Below, piece after piece: positions 62,675 to 64,000 of a stretch of DNA of 64,000 bases (its first letter is position 1; each line of letters starts with the position of its first letter). Position numbers and translations under genes: made by a program. Under the pieces are notes generated by a model. That model was not told the origin of the DNA and ran no database searches. It saw nothing but the letters and a program-made list of their open reading frames with translations. This DNA comes from Polaribacter dokdonensis. GTDB lineage: Bacteria; Bacteroidota; Bacteroidia; Flavobacteriales; Flavobacteriaceae. The stretch lies in NCBI RefSeq assembly GCF_024362345.1, contig NZ_CP101505.1, positions 1,633,501 through 1,697,500 of the forward strand. The letters are read 5' to 3'.

Positions 62675-63019
62675 AAAGGATTGCCAACAATGGCAATACA
62701 TAATTACTTGTTATTGAGTGTTTTAGAAGTTCATGCAAAATTTACAAGTTGATATTTATCAACAAAATTAAGTGTTAACCAACGAAGTTACACCTACCAA
62801 GATAATTGAGCTTCATTAAAAACAAAAGAACATTAAACAGGTATTAGTATTCTCTTTAACAGTATAGATATTAGTAACATGTTGTACAAAAATTACAATG
62901 TAATTGAAAGGCTCAGTGAAATTAAATTGTTGTTATTTTCCAATAATACAATTCTGAATTAAAAAGCAACCAAATAATGGTCGCTTTTCTTAATAGTTTT
63001 TAAAAGAATAAATAATAAT
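62675..63019. other. Intergenic region with a possible fourth repeat copy and a terminator
   Basis: A more diverged copy of the repeat may span about 62680-62815 (GATATTTATC, ATTAAGTGTTAACC). A minus-strand terminator lies at 62962-62988. No gene is supported. Confidence 0.45.
62962..62988 (-). terminator. Terminator after the BspA-like gene
   Basis: AAAAGCAACC at 62962-62971 pairs with GGTCGCTTTT at 62979-62988 with one wobble when read on the minus strand, followed by TAATT. Confidence 0.6.
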
Positions 63020-64000
63020 TTAATTTTTAATAATTTTTTTTGAAATTGTTCCTTCATCAGAAATCAATCTCAATAAATAAATTCCAGTTGTTAATTTTTC
63101 AGTATTTACAGTATTAACGCTACTTCTTACCAATTGTCTTAATTGTGTTTTTCCAAGCATATCATAAACTTCAATCTTGGCATTATTAATATTTCTTACG
63201 TCAATAAATAATGTGTTTTGGATTGGGTTTGGATAAATTTGCAATTCATCTAGAATACTCAAATCATTCACACTTAATGTTCCGTTTATTGGATTAAAAT
63301 CTTTCCAAACATCTGCAGTTTCATAAGCACTTAAACTACCAGAGAGAACATTTAAACTACATGAGCTTATATCTCTTTTATTAAAAACATTAGCATTAAT
63401 CGTTAAAGGTGTTGCAATTGCGCAATTAACAGAAGTTAATGTTGAGTTTGATACCTGATAACCAAAAGCATTTTCACCAATAGATGTTACTGAATCCCCT
63501 ATAGAAATTGAAGCTACATCATCACAACCATAAAATGCAAAATTACCAATTGTTTCTACCGAATTTGGAATTATTACAGAAGACAAACTAGTACAATATT
63601 GAAATGCTTCAGCACCAATTGTTTCCAAAGAATTAGGTAAATCTAAAGTTGTTAAAGAAGTACATGATTGAAAAGCAAGGGTTTCAATGGAAACAAGCGA
63701 ATCTCCCAAATCTAAAGTAGTCATAGAAATACATCCGTCAAATGCATTTGCACCAATTGAAGTAACACTATTTGGAACTACAACAGAATCTAAACCAAAC
63801 TGACTATTAAATGCGCTATTATCAATCATTGTAACAGTATACTCAATAGAATTATTGTTTACAGTTTCTGGTATAACCAAATCTCCAGTAACACTTGAAG
63901 CTGTAACCTTTACATCCGTTCCAGAGATTACCTCATAATTAATACCATCAACACTAAAAGTTTGTGCCTGTGCAAAACTCATACTGAATAAACAAAAAAG
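63020..64000 (-). CDS. BspA-like leucine-rich-repeat protein with T9SS type A sorting domain, 5' end outside the window
   Basis: The frame stays open to the right edge. The ATG at 63982 is inside the signal peptide: upstream codons read LFCLFS before MSFAQAQT, so the true start is beyond 64000. The mature part has a short N-terminal domain and then about five LRR_5 (BspA/TpLRR) repeats of about 23 residues, with units such as VVVPNSVTSIGANAFDGC, LDLPNSLETIGAEAFQYC and VIIPNSVETIGNFAFYGC. The last about 80 residues are a T9SS type A domain with LQIYPNPIQNTLFID and GIYLLRL, ending KKIIKN. It is a SprA-dependent secreted or surface protein, possibly an adhesin. Confidence 0.88.
   Translation of the reverse strand, partial: LFCLFSMSFAQAQTFSVDGINYEVISGTDVKVTASSVTGDLVIPETVNNNSIEYTVTMIDNSAFNSQFGLDSVVVPNSVTSIGANAFDGCISMTTLDLGDSLVSIETLAFQSCTSLTTLDLPNSLETIGAEAFQYCTSLSSVIIPNSVETIGNFAFYGCDDVASISIGDSVTSIGENAFGYQVSNSTLTSVNCAIATPLTINANVFNKRDISSCSLNVLSGSLSAYETADVWKDFNPINGTLSVNDLSILDELQIYPNPIQNTLFIDVRNINNAKIEVYDMLGKTQLRQLVRSSVNTVNTEKLTTGIYLLRLISDEGTISKKIIKN

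Overview
The window looks like chromosome from a marine member of the Flavobacteriaceae (Bacteroidetes), close to Polaribacter or Tenacibaculum. It is AT-rich. Several genes are preceded by the Bacteroidetes -7 promoter element TAnnTTTG. The gene content is typical of the group: the type IX secretion protein SprA, a protein with a C-terminal T9SS sorting domain, a SusC/SusD pair, DUF5686 and DUF6090 proteins, and a maeB-ruvA-sprA-gcvH-vanZ string. I saw no rRNA, tRNA, CRISPR array, insertion sequence or prophage.

Layout. Positions 1-7000 carry, on the minus strand, a partial Asp-box lipoprotein, dgt (dNTP hydrolysis), an unrecognised protein, and nrdA and nrdB (dNTP synthesis). A likely small RNA lies on the plus strand at about 3243-3354. 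Positions 7350-12200 hold a cold-shock protein, heme A synthase, moaE and moaD separated by an oppositely oriented DUF3817 gene, and a DUF5686 outer-membrane protein. Positions 12489-24035 form a plus-strand run: malic enzyme, ruvA, the very large sprA, gcvH, a VanZ-like gene and a TonB-like gene. Positions 24145-28763 are mixed: MOSC, YwqK/MORN, DUF1304, MscS, TsaB and TolC. Positions 28887-33914 are a minus-strand cytochrome c oxidase assembly locus: ctaB, two subunit III genes, subunit IV, two SCO-fold proteins (one without the copper-binding cysteines), DUF420 and a small CxxC membrane protein. Positions 34086-43835 are housekeeping: enoyl-CoA hydratase, leuS, an M16 peptidase, fabD and a queuosine-precursor transporter.

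The most notable block is 44636-57503, a plus-strand arsenosugar-biosynthesis cluster. It encodes an AhpD-like protein, the radical SAM enzyme ArsS, two DUF2064 glycosyltransferases and a purine nucleoside phosphorylase. Between and after these, with gaps of about 0-45 bp or short overlaps, lie a SusC/SusD pair, a sodium:solute symporter, a phosphoesterase-fold protein with altered metal-ligand motifs and a Cys cluster, an exported rhodanese, a small-molecule kinase and an inositol-monophosphatase-like phosphatase. No arsenite methyltransferase (ArsM) is visible. My reading is a scheme in which ArsS makes an adenosyl-arsenical, the phosphorylase removes the base, glycosyltransferases add an aglycone, and the kinase/phosphatase pair handles phosphorylated intermediates, with a dedicated outer- and inner-membrane transport route.

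Positions 57504-63019 look like a variable region of single-gene units: an esterase whose apparent start codon is ATT, a LytTR regulator with a DUF1569-like gene, a broken VOC-like gene, a DUF6090 gene and a PliI-like lysozyme-inhibitor lipoprotein. They are separated by degenerate copies of a roughly 70-150 bp intergenic repeat. The right edge holds a BspA-like leucine-rich-repeat T9SS cargo protein that runs out of the window.
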